Counted from the stretch's first letter, positions 29,425 to 39,233 are shown. The stretch is DNA of 64,000 nt from Bacteroidota bacterium (GCA_030706685.1 JAUZOA010000008.1:45623-109622), one strand, 5' to 3'. Notes: generated by a model not told the origin, from the letters alone. Program-made: numbers and translations.

Positions 29425-31061
29425 TGGGAAAAAAAATACTACTGCTGGGAGCCAATGAGAGAGCCTGTTTCAGTGTAGCCCGGAACCTGAACAAACACGG
29501 ATATACTATCGGTGTGGCGAACTGGGGCTATCATCCCATTGCCCGTTCCCGCTTTGTCAACGAGTTCCATGTGTTGCCCGCTATGGAAACGGACCTTGCC
29601 TCTTTCTTCCATGCCTTCGAGGAATTGATTAGCAAAAATTCATATTGGCTGGTATTGCCGGTGAATGACAGGGCAGTTGAATTCTTACAATTTTATAAGG
29701 CCGGGATCGAAAAATATACAATTGTCGGGGGGATCAATTGCCCGGGCGCCCTTCTCTATTCACAAAATAAATATGAACTGTGGAAAGTCTGTAAGGAGCT
29801 GGGAATTCATTCACCGGCTACCCAACTGGTTACATCACTTGAAGAATTCGGGAACATAAAAATAGCATTGCAGTACCCGGTTATTGCCAAACCGGTAAGC
29901 TCAAGGAAAGTTGCAGGAAATAAACTTTACAGTTTTACTGTACGGAAATTTTCATCGGAAGAGCCGCTGGAAGATTTTATACGTGAACGGATACTTTCTA
30001 TCCCCATCCTGCTGCAGGAGGTGGTAAATGGATTTGGTATCGGGTTCAATTTCCTGTCAAAGAATGGCAAACTGCTGGCTTATTATATGCACGAACGTAT
30101 TAATGAACCGAAGGGTGGGGGAGAAAGTTCTTACAGGAAAACGATTACAACCGACAAGTATGGTATCGTAGAAAAGTCAAGACAGCTTATTGAACGCATC
30201 AATTGGAATGGCGTCGGGATGATTGAATATAAAGTTGACAACGGGCAGACATATATTATGGAACTCAACGGCAGGTTCTGGGGATCCATCGAACTGGGCA
30301 TTTTTGCCGGAATGGAGCTACCTTACTGGCAGGTATTGTATAATTACGAAGCCGAACCTATACCCGGTCATATTATTACCTGCGAAAAGGAAGTTTATGC
30401 CAGGAACTTTCTGAATGACCTGTTGAGTTGCATTAAAGAAAGATCTGTAAAAAGCCTTTTCAAATGGATCGGTTCCGTTCCCCGTATGTTTCGTTCAACA
30501 GAGCGGATAGAGGATAGTGTGTTCACTGATTTCAGGTTTCGCGTCTCTATGTGGGCAAATCTTGCCAGTAGAATGCTAACGAACAGAACACAATCGATAA
30601 AACGAAAATTTATTTCCCTGGAGCATAATGGAATCCCTGCCTATAAGGATCTTACTAAAGTCCTTTTTGTTTGCGAAGGGAATATTTGTCGCAGCCCTTT
30701 TGCCGAAAAATATTTACAGAAGATACGGCCGGGAATTGTTGCTGCCTCTGCGGGATTGCAGTACCAATCATCTAAAATGAGCCCGCTCAAAGCTGTAAGA
30801 ACTGCGGCTGCAGAAGATATTGATCTTTCCGGGCACCGTTCCCGGTATATCGCAGATATTGATGCCAATGAATTCGATGCTGTTTTTATTATGGACAAAG
30901 GGAATTACCTGAAACTTAAAAAGCATCATCCCGGGCTTTTGAGTAAAACTTATTTTCTTGATCAGCGGCAGGTGATCGCCGATCCTTTTGGAAAAGAAAT
31001 GATTGAATTTGAAATATGTTATAAGAAGATAAAGGAATTATTAGATCAGAAGTTTAGTTAA
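29424..31061 (+). CDS. ATP-grasp enzyme fused to low-molecular-weight tyrosine phosphatase domain
   Basis: This 545-residue protein joins two domains. Residues about 1-390 form an ATP-grasp ligase: an N-terminal Rossmann-like strand (KKILLLGANERA), the PVIAKPVS lysine strand, and EYKVDN...MELNGRFWGS carrying the metal-binding Glu and Asn. Residues about 410-545 are an LMW-PTP with the P-loop VCEGNICRSPF (Cys417 nucleophile, Arg423) and the general-acid loop ADPFGKE. ATP-grasp enzymes of this type join a carboxylate to an amine; the PTP half would dephosphorylate Tyr-phosphate or a sugar phosphate. The frame is continuous through the junction, so this is not a sequencing fusion of two stop-separated genes. 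Confidence 0.85.
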   Translation: MGKKILLLGANERACFSVARNLNKHGYTIGVANWGYHPIARSRFVNEFHVLPAMETDLASFFHAFEELISKNSYWLVLPVNDRAVEFLQFYKAGIEKYTIVGGINCPGALLYSQNKYELWKVCKELGIHSPATQLVTSLEEFGNIKIALQYPVIAKPVSSRKVAGNKLYSFTVRKFSSEEPLEDFIRERILSIPILLQEVVNGFGIGFNFLSKNGKLLAYYMHERINEPKGGGESSYRKTITTDKYGIVEKSRQLIERINWNGVGMIEYKVDNGQTYIMELNGRFWGSIELGIFAGMELPYWQVLYNYEAEPIPGHIITCEKEVYARNFLNDLLSCIKERSVKSLFKWIGSVPRMFRSTERIEDSVFTDFRFRVSMWANLASRMLTNRTQSIKRKFISLEHNGIPAYKDLTKVLFVCEGNICRSPFAEKYLQKIRPGIVAASAGLQYQSSKMSPLKAVRTAAAEDIDLSGHRSRYIADIDANEFDAVFIMDKGNYLKLKKHHPGLLSKTYFLDQRQVIADPFGKEMIEFEICYKKIKELLDQKFS

Positions 31062-31068
31062 TCAGCCA

Positions 31069-32289
31069 ATGAAGAAAGTATTGTATGTATCCTATGACGG
31101 CATGACTGACCCGCTTGGTCAATCGCAGGTTATTCCTTATTTATGCGGGCTATCGCAGAAAGGATACAAGATCACGCTGCTTAGTTTTGAAAAAAAAGAA
31201 CGCCTGCAAAAACTCTCAGCGCATATTCACTCTATACTGGATGGAGCGGGTATCCGGTGGGAAACAAGGTTGTTTTCCAAACGACCACCTCTCCTGGCCA
31301 AACTCTATGACACCTGGTGTATGAAAAAGGCGGTAAGACATCTTCACCGGGAAGAGAACTTTGATTTTATACATTGCCGGAGTTATGTAGCAGCCGGCGC
31401 GGGATTGCAGATGTCCAAACGATACAAGATTCCTTTCCTGTTTGATATGCGTGGCTTCTGGGTAGATGAAAGAGTAGATAATGGTCAGTGGGATTTGAAG
31501 AATCCCCTGTTCAGGATGTTTTATCGCTATTATAAAAAAAAGGAGAAGGCTTATTTTAAAGAAGCGCGCCATATTATTTCATTGACCTGGAAAGGAAAAG
31601 AAGAATTGGAAAATAAATATGCTGTGCCGGGTGATAAAATAACAGTAATTCCCTGCTGTGTGGACCTCGATCATTTTAATTATAAGAAGATAACTGAGGA
31701 AGAGAAAAATAGTAAGAAGGCGCAATTGAATATAGTGCCCGGAGATGTAATAATCAGCTACCTGGGTTCGCTGGGTGGCTGGTATCTTGTAAGAGAGATG
31801 TTGGATTTCTTTGCAGAATTGAAGAAAGCGCTCCCCCGGGCCAAAATCCTCTTTATTACCCAGGACATACCAGGATTGATTTATCGCTCTGCTGCGGAAA
31901 GCAATGTGGGTACAGAAAGTATCATCGTACAGCCGGCTTCCAGGAACGAAGTGCCTCTTTACCTTTCACTGAGTGATTATAGTATTTTTTTCATTAAAGA
32001 TGCTTATTCAAAGCGGGCTTCATCCCCTACCAAGCAGGGAGAGATTATGGCAATGGGGATACCGCTCATTTGTAACGATATTGGTGATACCGGTAAAATC
32101 ATTGAAGCATCCGGCGCCGGGTTGCTGGTGAAGGAGTTTAATGTTTCGGGCTATCAAAAGATCATTGACCAGCTTCAATCATTAAGGGAAATAAATAAAG
32201 AGCATATCAGGTTGGCTGCATTTGATTATTATGATCTTCAAAAAGGTATCAAAGAATATTCAACGGTTTATAAAAGTATAGCGGGATGA
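31069..32289 (+). CDS. GT4-like glycosyltransferase
   Basis: This 406-residue GT-B protein has an N-terminal MTDPLGQSQVIPYL and FDFIHCRSYVAAGAG, and a donor half with VIPCCVDLDHF, ISYLGSLGGWYL, SPTKQGEIMAMGIPLICN and GDTGKI. It overlaps the next glycosyltransferase by 4 nt. It likely adds one residue of the repeat unit; donor unknown. Confidence 0.85.
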   Translation: MKKVLYVSYDGMTDPLGQSQVIPYLCGLSQKGYKITLLSFEKKERLQKLSAHIHSILDGAGIRWETRLFSKRPPLLAKLYDTWCMKKAVRHLHREENFDFIHCRSYVAAGAGLQMSKRYKIPFLFDMRGFWVDERVDNGQWDLKNPLFRMFYRYYKKKEKAYFKEARHIISLTWKGKEELENKYAVPGDKITVIPCCVDLDHFNYKKITEEEKNSKKAQLNIVPGDVIISYLGSLGGWYLVREMLDFFAELKKALPRAKILFITQDIPGLIYRSAAESNVGTESIIVQPASRNEVPLYLSLSDYSIFFIKDAYSKRASSPTKQGEIMAMGIPLICNDIGDTGKIIEASGAGLLVKEFNVSGYQKIIDQLQSLREINKEHIRLAAFDYYDLQKGIKEYSTVYKSIAG

Positions 32290-33350
32290 AAATCTTGTTT
32301 TTGGCACCTTATCCTGGCAATGAAGCCCCCTCGCAGCGTTACCGGCTGGAGCATTATTTTTCTTACCTGGAAGAACAGGGTATTTCCTATGCCTATAAGC
32401 CGTTTCTGAGCCTGTCCACCTGGCGCATTTTTTTCAGACCCGGCAACTACTTCAGGAAAGTGGTTGGTTTGTTGGGCGGATTTGCAAGACGGGCGCTACT
32501 GATGTTAACCATCCCCGGGTACGATTATGTTTATATTCACCGCGAGGCTTCCCCGGCGGGCCCCCCTATTTTTGTATGGGTCATCGCCAAACTTTTTCGC
32601 AAAAGAATTATTTACGATTTTGACGATGCTATCTGGATCCCTTCTTCCTCCCAATACAACAAGATTGCCAGGTCGATCAAATGGTTCAGTAAGGTGGCCA
32701 CTATTTGTAAGTGGTCGTATAAGGTATCGGCGGGTAATGACTACCTTGCTGCCTTTGCTTCGAAATATAATAAGAATGTGATCATTGTCCCTACTGTCGT
32801 GGATACAGAACTGACTCATAATAAAATGCAGGATCATGAGACTGACCATCCTGTGATAGGATGGACAGGCAGCTTCAGCACCCTGAAATACCTGGATATT
32901 ATTTTACCGGTGTTGCAGCGGTTACAGGAGAAATTTGAGTTTACCTTTGTTGTAATAGCAGATAAGGACCCCGCGCTTCCTTTAAAGCGATACAGGTTCA
33001 TTCCCTGGAGAAAAGAAACCGGCGATACCGATCTTCTGTCCATGCATATCGGGGTAATGCCTTTGTATAATGATGAGCTATCGAAAGGTAAATGCGGGTT
33101 TAAAGCCATTCAGTATATGTCGATGGGAATACCGGCTGTTGTTTCACCGGTGGGAGTCAATAACCTTATTGTTGATGATGGTATTAACGGGTTTATCTGT
33201 GATGACCTTGATGAATGGGAATTAAGATTAACGCAGTTGCTGACCAATAAAGATTTGAGGAAACGGCTGGGCGTCGCTGCCCGGAAAAAAATTGAATCAA
33301 ACTATTCCGTTAGCGCTACCAGGGACAAGTTTCTCTCCCTTTTTTCATAA
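32286..33350 (+). CDS. GT4-like glycosyltransferase, paralogue of the one at 3920
   Basis: This 354-residue protein shares with the protein at 3920 the ordered motifs PSQRYRLEHY, YDFDDAIW, GNDYLAAF, GWTGSFST, SKGKCGFKAIQYM and SPVGVNNLI. The two are clear paralogues. It is coupled by overlap to the upstream GT4 gene and followed 16 nt later by a membrane-protein gene. The sugar it transfers may be the same type, or a related type, as that of its paralogue. Confidence 0.84.
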   Translation: MKILFLAPYPGNEAPSQRYRLEHYFSYLEEQGISYAYKPFLSLSTWRIFFRPGNYFRKVVGLLGGFARRALLMLTIPGYDYVYIHREASPAGPPIFVWVIAKLFRKRIIYDFDDAIWIPSSSQYNKIARSIKWFSKVATICKWSYKVSAGNDYLAAFASKYNKNVIIVPTVVDTELTHNKMQDHETDHPVIGWTGSFSTLKYLDIILPVLQRLQEKFEFTFVVIADKDPALPLKRYRFIPWRKETGDTDLLSMHIGVMPLYNDELSKGKCGFKAIQYMSMGIPAVVSPVGVNNLIVDDGINGFICDDLDEWELRLTQLLTNKDLRKRLGVAARKKIESNYSVSATRDKFLSLFS

Positions 33351-33366
33351 TAATAACGGCTTATTG

Positions 33367-34758
33367 ATGTTACTTGCCATACAATTTTTCTCTATAGATG
33401 ATTTTTTCCTGGTGCCTGTATGCGTCATCCTCATGTATGCCATCCTGCGCAGCAGGGCCGGCGCCTGCAAGGATGAACAGGTAAGAAGACTTTATTTCAA
33501 TGCTTTTTATTTTAAGATAATTTGTGTAATCACCTATACTATTATTACGGAATTTTATTTTGGCGGGGGCGACACCAGTCTTTATTACCAGGGTGTAAAA
33601 GACTTAAGGACCGCTCTTTCAGACGACGCCAATCATTTCCCGGTTATTATTACCAGCGCACATCTGGATGATGATAACCCGCTGGCGCCTTTTTTCATGT
33701 ACGATAACGGCGCCGATATTACGTATGCTTATATGCGTACTTCCGGCAATTTTTTTGTGCCGCGCCTGGGATTGTTCCCCTCTTTGGTTTTTTTTAATAG
33801 CTATCTCTGCATTTGCCTTTGCTTTATGATGTTTGCCCTTGGGGGTGCGATAAGATTATTCAAGACATTTTACTATTATTACCCCACAGCAAGGAGGGAG
33901 ATAGCATTGGCCACTTTATTTTTGCCCAGTGTAGGTTTCTGGAGTTCCGGCTTGCTCAAGGATACAATTTGTTTTGGAGCGGTGGGGTTTATGATCTATG
34001 GCATATTTACCATTTTTATACGAAAGAAGAAAATTATCGCCTCCTTGTTCTGGATAATAGTCAGCGGGTACTTGCTCTATATGATTAAGACCTATATTTT
34101 CCTGGTCCTGCTGCTGGGTATCACTATCTGGGTATTTGCTGAAACCAATAATCTTATCAAGGATAAGACCCTGCGGCAGATATTCGCATTGATGACATTT
34201 ATTATCGCAGTAGCAGCGGGATATTTGCTATTGCAGTACTTTACCTCTACCGAGACCTTAAAGCAATACCAGCTCGATAATATTATTTCTTCCGCGGAAA
34301 GTCAGCGGCAAGCTTACAAATATCTTTATGAATATGGTTCGACTACGCTGCAGCAAAATTATTACACCATTAATGCATCCAACCCCTTTTTGCTGATTGT
34401 AAACAGTATCGGGGCTACATTTTTCCGCCCCTTTCCCTGGGAAATAAAATCGGCTGCATCTGTATTGTCAGCTATTGAAGCATTGGGTTTTTTATTCCTG
34501 ACGATTAATCTTTTTATGAAAAAGGGCCTGACCAAACGCTTCAGCACCATCTTCAAAGACCCCAGGATATTATTCTGTTTTATTTTTGCTGTTGTTTTTG
34601 CAGTGGGGGTTGGCGCGTCCACCGCCAATTTCGGTACCTTGTCAAGATATAAGATACCCTGCATGCCTTTTTATATGCTGATGCTTCTTTTAACGTATAG
34701 AAATACAGGTCTCGCTTACCCTAAATGGCTGAAAAGAGTTCTTGGATTAATAAAATAA
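33367..34758 (+). CDS. Polytopic membrane protein, possible polysaccharide polymerase (Wzy-like)
   Basis: ATG at 33367 gives 463 residues and avoids overlap with the upstream gene. The protein has about ten hydrophobic segments and at least two longer hydrophilic loops (around YYQGVKDLRTALSDD and YQLDNIISSAESQRQAY). Position (between glycosyltransferase and amidotransferase genes) and topology fit a Wzy polymerase. Those proteins are too divergent to recognise by motif, so this is inference only. It could also be another glycan-modifying membrane protein. Confidence 0.6.
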   Translation: MLLAIQFFSIDDFFLVPVCVILMYAILRSRAGACKDEQVRRLYFNAFYFKIICVITYTIITEFYFGGGDTSLYYQGVKDLRTALSDDANHFPVIITSAHLDDDNPLAPFFMYDNGADITYAYMRTSGNFFVPRLGLFPSLVFFNSYLCICLCFMMFALGGAIRLFKTFYYYYPTARREIALATLFLPSVGFWSSGLLKDTICFGAVGFMIYGIFTIFIRKKKIIASLFWIIVSGYLLYMIKTYIFLVLLLGITIWVFAETNNLIKDKTLRQIFALMTFIIAVAAGYLLLQYFTSTETLKQYQLDNIISSAESQRQAYKYLYEYGSTTLQQNYYTINASNPFLLIVNSIGATFFRPFPWEIKSAASVLSAIEALGFLFLTINLFMKKGLTKRFSTIFKDPRILFCFIFAVVFAVGVGASTANFGTLSRYKIPCMPFYMLMLLLTYRNTGLAYPKWLKRVLGLIK

Positions 34759-34768
34759 CCCCTGTAGT

Positions 34769-36607
34769 ATGTGCGGTATTGCCGGTTCAATCAATCATCC
34801 CCTTAATATCCCTCTTCTTACCAAAAACCTGTTTCACCGGGGTCCTGATGAGCAAACAACTTTTACAGAAGGCAATCTCATTCTGCACCATCACCGGCTG
34901 GCGATCCTTGATATCGCCGGGGGAAGACAACCCATGCACTTCGAACATCTCACGATTATTTTTAATGGAGAGATTTACAATCATCTTGAAGTAAGAGCTA
35001 AACATGGCCTTGCCTGCAAGACCAACTCGGATACCGAGACTATACTTTATGCCTACAACCGGCTTGGCGCAAAATGCCTGGATGATTTTGACGGTATGTT
35101 CGCCCTGGCTATTTATGACAGGAAGAAGAATGAATTATTTCTTGCCAGGGACAGGGCCGGGAAAAAGCCGTTATATTATTATCATGATGGCAAAAGTTTT
35201 GTTTTCTGCAGCGAACTTGGGGCATTAAAACAGCAACTGCCATTGGAAATTAATGAGCAGCATCTTCAGCAATATGTTCGCATGGGCTATTTCTATAAAT
35301 CATCCACGCCGTATAAAAACGTATGGGAGCTCGAAGCCGGCAGCTATGCTTATGTGCCTGTGCAGCCGGTGGAAGTAAAGGTTCAGCGCTGGTGGGACAT
35401 CCATACTTTTTACAGGCAAAGATCCACCGATGATTTCGATCATGCAGTAGCGAAAGTTGACCAGTTACTTCACCAGGCCGTGAAAAGAAGGGTGGAATCC
35501 TCCGACCTGGAAGTCGGATCATTTTTGAGCGGGGGTATTGACAGCGGCCTCGTTACAGCTATTGCCAAAACCTATAACCCCACCCTGAAAACATTTACGG
35601 TTTCTTTTGAAGGAGAATATGACGAAGCGCCGCTGGCAAAACTGGTGGCCGATCGTTATCATACCCACCATTCTGAAATAAAAATATCGTTCGATAACCT
35701 TCTGAATGATGTGGAAGGCATCCTTACTAATTATGGCGAGCCTTTTTTTGACAGCTCCGCGATTCCCAGCTATTATGTAAGCCGGGAGGCAAGGAAGCAT
35801 GTGACCGTTATCCTGAATGGTGATGGCGGGGATGAGATATTCGGCGGCTACCGCCGGTATGTCCCGTTTGCCAAATATGATTTTTTTAACCCCGGAATGA
35901 TGATAAAAGGCATTGCCTCAGCAGCGCATGCTGTTTTGCCGGCGCCCAATTCTAAAAAAAGCAAATACAACTTCCTGTATCGCCTCTCAGATATGGCGAG
36001 GAAAAAAGGACTGGCCGTTTATTTATCTTCCACGATCGATAGCTTTGAAGAATATGAAAGGTACCTGGAGGGCAATGAAAACGTTTTACATGAAGTGGCA
36101 GTTGATTTTAATGGTATCAATAAATCCTCATTGAGTGGTTTGCAAAAGATCATGAACATGGATTTTGATAATATCCTGGCGGGAAATTTACTGGTAAAAA
36201 TGGACATAGCCACGATGGCCCATTCGCTGGAAGGACGAAGCCCTTTATTGTGTAAAGAATTATTGGAGTATGTGCCGGGCCTGCCCGACCCATATAAGAT
36301 CTCCGGCAAGCAAACCAAATATATTCTCCGGAAACTCGCCGGAAAATATTTGCCGGCAGAATTGATTCACCAGCCGAAAAGAGGATTTGAAATACCTTTA
36401 AAAAAATGGGTGGATGGCCAGTTGAATACAATGATCAAAGATTATATCATGCCTGCCAATGCTTATTGCCGGAATTTTATTGACCCGCAATTTTTGAATA
36501 AAGTCTGGAACCGCACCATAAAAACAGGGGATGAAAAAAGAGCAAAGATGATATGGACATTATTTGCGCTGGAGGTCTGGCATAAAAAAGTTTATAGCAG
36601 GAATTGA
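34769..36607 (+). CDS. asnB: Asparagine synthase-like glutamine amidotransferase (second copy)
   Basis: This 612-residue protein begins MCGIAGSI with Cys2 as the putative glutaminase nucleophile. The GATase-II domain has FHRGPDEQT, HHHRLAILDI and FNGEIYNH. The synthase domain has SGGIDSGLV and NGDGGDEIFGGY. It resembles the copy at 26592 in architecture but differs in many positions, so the pair is probably an old duplication or two acquisitions. In this context it may amidate a uronic acid on the glycan. Confidence 0.88.
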   Translation: MCGIAGSINHPLNIPLLTKNLFHRGPDEQTTFTEGNLILHHHRLAILDIAGGRQPMHFEHLTIIFNGEIYNHLEVRAKHGLACKTNSDTETILYAYNRLGAKCLDDFDGMFALAIYDRKKNELFLARDRAGKKPLYYYHDGKSFVFCSELGALKQQLPLEINEQHLQQYVRMGYFYKSSTPYKNVWELEAGSYAYVPVQPVEVKVQRWWDIHTFYRQRSTDDFDHAVAKVDQLLHQAVKRRVESSDLEVGSFLSGGIDSGLVTAIAKTYNPTLKTFTVSFEGEYDEAPLAKLVADRYHTHHSEIKISFDNLLNDVEGILTNYGEPFFDSSAIPSYYVSREARKHVTVILNGDGGDEIFGGYRRYVPFAKYDFFNPGMMIKGIASAAHAVLPAPNSKKSKYNFLYRLSDMARKKGLAVYLSSTIDSFEEYERYLEGNENVLHEVAVDFNGINKSSLSGLQKIMNMDFDNILAGNLLVKMDIATMAHSLEGRSPLLCKELLEYVPGLPDPYKISGKQTKYILRKLAGKYLPAELIHQPKRGFEIPLKKWVDGQLNTMIKDYIMPANAYCRNFIDPQFLNKVWNRTIKTGDEKRAKMIWTLFALEVWHKKVYSRN

Positions 36608-36612
36608 TCAGT

Positions 36613-37749
36613 ATGAAAACTGAAAAACACAAAGTAGCTATTATTGAGAATCATGAACTGGGTATTTATTCTATCCGTCATGACCTCGTGATGGCGCTGG
36701 CAGAAAGATATGAGGTAACCGTACTGACCGAGATTGATGACTCTTTCAAAAACGGCGACCTGGAAAAAATGGTAAGATTTGTTGATGTTGGCAAAAGTGT
36801 ATTGAATCCCATAACAGCTATAAAATATAACTCCAGGTTGCGCAGGGCGTTGGAAGAAATAAAACCTGATGTTTGTCTTACCTTTACGATCCGGCCTGCT
36901 ATTTATGGCAATATGGTTACCAACCGGCTGAAAATCCCTACAATCTCCACGATTACAGGAACAGGGCCCCTGTTTGAAAGCAAAAGCGTCTCCTATACGA
37001 TCGCCCGGCAATTGTATAAATGGGTATTGAAAAAAACAAGATTTGTTTTCTTCCCCAATTATGACGACCTCGAGGCATTTATCCGGGCAAAATATATTAA
37101 AAGAGAACAGGCGAAACGGGTACCGGGTTCCGGGGTCAACTATGAGAAATTCGCACCGATGCCTTCTGCCAGGAACAACGACGGGAAATTCATCTTCCTG
37201 TATATCAGCAGGCTGCTAAAGGACAAAGGAGTAATGGAATATGTAGAAGCCGCCTCTATTATAAAGAAAGAATGGCCGCAGGCAGAATTTCATATTATCG
37301 GGCCTCTATGGACAGGCAACAAAAAATCATTGACCGTTACACAAAAGGAATTGAGCGAATGGATTGAAAAGAAATGGATAGTTTATCATGATAAGCAAAA
37401 AGATGTCAGGCCTTTTATCGCCAATGCGGATTGTGTGGTGATGCCATCTTACCGGGAAGGGATGAGTAATGTATTGCTGGAAGCCGCCAGCATGGCCAGG
37501 CCCCTGATAACAACGAATGTGACCGGGTGCCGCGATATTGTAGAAAATAATGTAAATGGTTTGCTTTGTAAAGTGAGAGACGGGAAAGATCTTGCCGGTA
37601 AGATGAAACAAATGATGAATATACCGGTACCGGAAAGGGAAATAATGGGACGGCGGGGAAGAGAAAAAATGATCCGCGAGTTCGATAAAAAAAGAGTAAT
37701 AGAAATATATTTGCAGGCTATTGATGAAATCACCAATGGAAAACCATGA
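36613..37749 (+). CDS. GT4-family glycosyltransferase
   Basis: ATG at 36613 is chosen over a TTG at 36604; it gives 378 residues. The protein has ENHELGIYSIRHDL at the N-terminus, KPDVCLTFTIRPAIYG, the donor-site strand FLYISRLLKDKG, and PSYREGMSNVLLEAASMARP with the E-x7-E-like motif. Its start is similar to that of capsular GT4 enzymes. It overlaps the deacetylase gene that follows. Confidence 0.87.
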   Translation: MKTEKHKVAIIENHELGIYSIRHDLVMALAERYEVTVLTEIDDSFKNGDLEKMVRFVDVGKSVLNPITAIKYNSRLRRALEEIKPDVCLTFTIRPAIYGNMVTNRLKIPTISTITGTGPLFESKSVSYTIARQLYKWVLKKTRFVFFPNYDDLEAFIRAKYIKREQAKRVPGSGVNYEKFAPMPSARNNDGKFIFLYISRLLKDKGVMEYVEAASIIKKEWPQAEFHIIGPLWTGNKKSLTVTQKELSEWIEKKWIVYHDKQKDVRPFIANADCVVMPSYREGMSNVLLEAASMARPLITTNVTGCRDIVENNVNGLLCKVRDGKDLAGKMKQMMNIPVPEREIMGRRGREKMIREFDKKRVIEIYLQAIDEITNGKP

Positions 37750-38653
37750 TCATGCTTTTACGCTTTCGATAGACTGGGAAGAATTCGGGCAGTTGCTGGG
37801 CCGTGATCACACGGGAGTAGTCATGCCTGCGGTTCCCAAAACTATCGACCGGCAAACCGACATCCTGCTTTCACTCCTGGATGAGACGGGTAAAAAAGCG
37901 ACCTTTTTTATTTTAGGGATGCTGGCTAAATACAGGCCCGATCTTGTAAAAAAGATCGCTGCCGAAGGGCATGAAATTGGAATGCATGGCCAGCATCATA
38001 TCCGCATGAATACATTAAGTTACAAAGAAGCGCAGGCAGATCTCAGTGATTCCTATAAATTAGTAACAGATATTATTGGCTCACCCATCTACGGTTACCG
38101 GGCGCCTTATTTTTCCGTGAATGAAACAAACCTGTATGTATTGGAGATCCTCAGTGAATTAGGACTGGTTTATGACAGCAGCATTTTCCCGGTAAAACTA
38201 AAAAACTATGGCATTGCTGATTTTCCCCCGGAAGATACCTTATACCAATTGCCCAACGGGAAGCAAATAGTAGAACTTCCGCTAACGATTATGAACTGGC
38301 GTAAGAAAAGATTACCTGTCGCGGGCGGAGGTTATATGAGGGCATTCCCGGGATTTATTCTTAAAAAGATTTTTACGAAACTGGATGCTGAAAAAAAGAA
38401 TGTGATGCTGTATATGCATCCTTATGAGTTTGATGACCGCTGGATAAGTTGTTCCACTCACTATCCGCCGGGGAAGGGCTATTCAAAGCCAAAATCATTT
38501 TTAATTAATATACGCTGGAATTTATTTCGCGGTACTATCTATAATAAAGTAAAATATCTTTTAAAGGAATATCATTTTATAACCTGTTTAAAAAAAGCAG
38601 AATATGTCAAAGACCATTCACACAGCCCAGCAATACTGGGACGTTCGCAGTGA
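37736..38653 (+). CDS. Polysaccharide deacetylase, XrtA/DUF3473-like
   Basis: This is 305 residues from ATG 37736 (an in-frame ATG at 37724 is an alternative). LSIDWEEFG replaces the usual SFDVEDY start motif, and the metal-binding HGQHH follows, then GYRAPYFSVNE. The C-terminal LPLTIMNWRKKRLPVAGGGYMRAFP and MHPYEFDDRW segments are typical of the DUF3473 branch found in exopolysaccharide loci. It probably removes N-acetyl groups from a glycan intermediate. It overlaps the next gene by 50 nt. Confidence 0.83.
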   Translation: MENHDHAFTLSIDWEEFGQLLGRDHTGVVMPAVPKTIDRQTDILLSLLDETGKKATFFILGMLAKYRPDLVKKIAAEGHEIGMHGQHHIRMNTLSYKEAQADLSDSYKLVTDIIGSPIYGYRAPYFSVNETNLYVLEILSELGLVYDSSIFPVKLKNYGIADFPPEDTLYQLPNGKQIVELPLTIMNWRKKRLPVAGGGYMRAFPGFILKKIFTKLDAEKKNVMLYMHPYEFDDRWISCSTHYPPGKGYSKPKSFLINIRWNLFRGTIYNKVKYLLKEYHFITCLKKAEYVKDHSHSPAILGRSQ

Positions 38654-39233
38654 ACTGTTTGCTAATTATTATAAGAAACCTTCCTGGTTTGATAAAATGT
38701 TCCGCAAGGCCGTATTTGTCCGTACAGCGGTAGCATTGAACACCATCCGGGAATTTGATCACCCTACTATTTTGGATATTGGCTCAGGCCCCGGTGTGAA
38801 TAGCGTAACCTGGTTAAAAAATTCCAATGCGTCTTTTTTACTTGGTCTTGACTTTGCGGAAAATATGAATGAATATGCCCGGAAAAATGCTGCCGCCGAA
38901 GGAGTGGGTGATCGCTGCAAGTTTGTCCAGGGCGATTTCTTTACCTATGATTTCAAGGGAGAGAAATTTACAGTGGCCGTGGCCGCCGGTGTCGTGGATT
39001 ATGTGAAGGACACAGCTACGTTTATGAAGAAAATGGATGCCATTACTACCGGCGCTTTTGTCGTATCATGGCCTTCGAATGGTTTAAGGATGGCTTTACG
39101 CCGGTATCGCTATACCACTCCCGTCTATCATTATAATGAAGCGGATATACGCCGCCTCCATGAGGGCCTTAATATCAAAAGTCTTGAAATCATGCCTATG
39201 CAGGGAGGAAGGATGAGCGTGGCGAGAAAGTAA
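38604..39233 (+). CDS. Class I SAM-dependent methyltransferase
   Basis: This 209-residue protein has motif I ILDIGSGPGVNSVTW near residue 57 followed by LLGLDFAENMNEYAR and motif IV-like FTVAVAAGVVDYVKD. The start overlaps the deacetylase by 50 nt; no later Met near the N-terminus fits better. It is the last gene before a 152-nt gap, so a promoter break may follow. Confidence 0.8.
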   Translation: MSKTIHTAQQYWDVRSELFANYYKKPSWFDKMFRKAVFVRTAVALNTIREFDHPTILDIGSGPGVNSVTWLKNSNASFLLGLDFAENMNEYARKNAAAEGVGDRCKFVQGDFFTYDFKGEKFTVAVAAGVVDYVKDTATFMKKMDAITTGAFVVSWPSNGLRMALRRYRYTTPVYHYNEADIRRLHEGLNIKSLEIMPMQGGRMSVARK

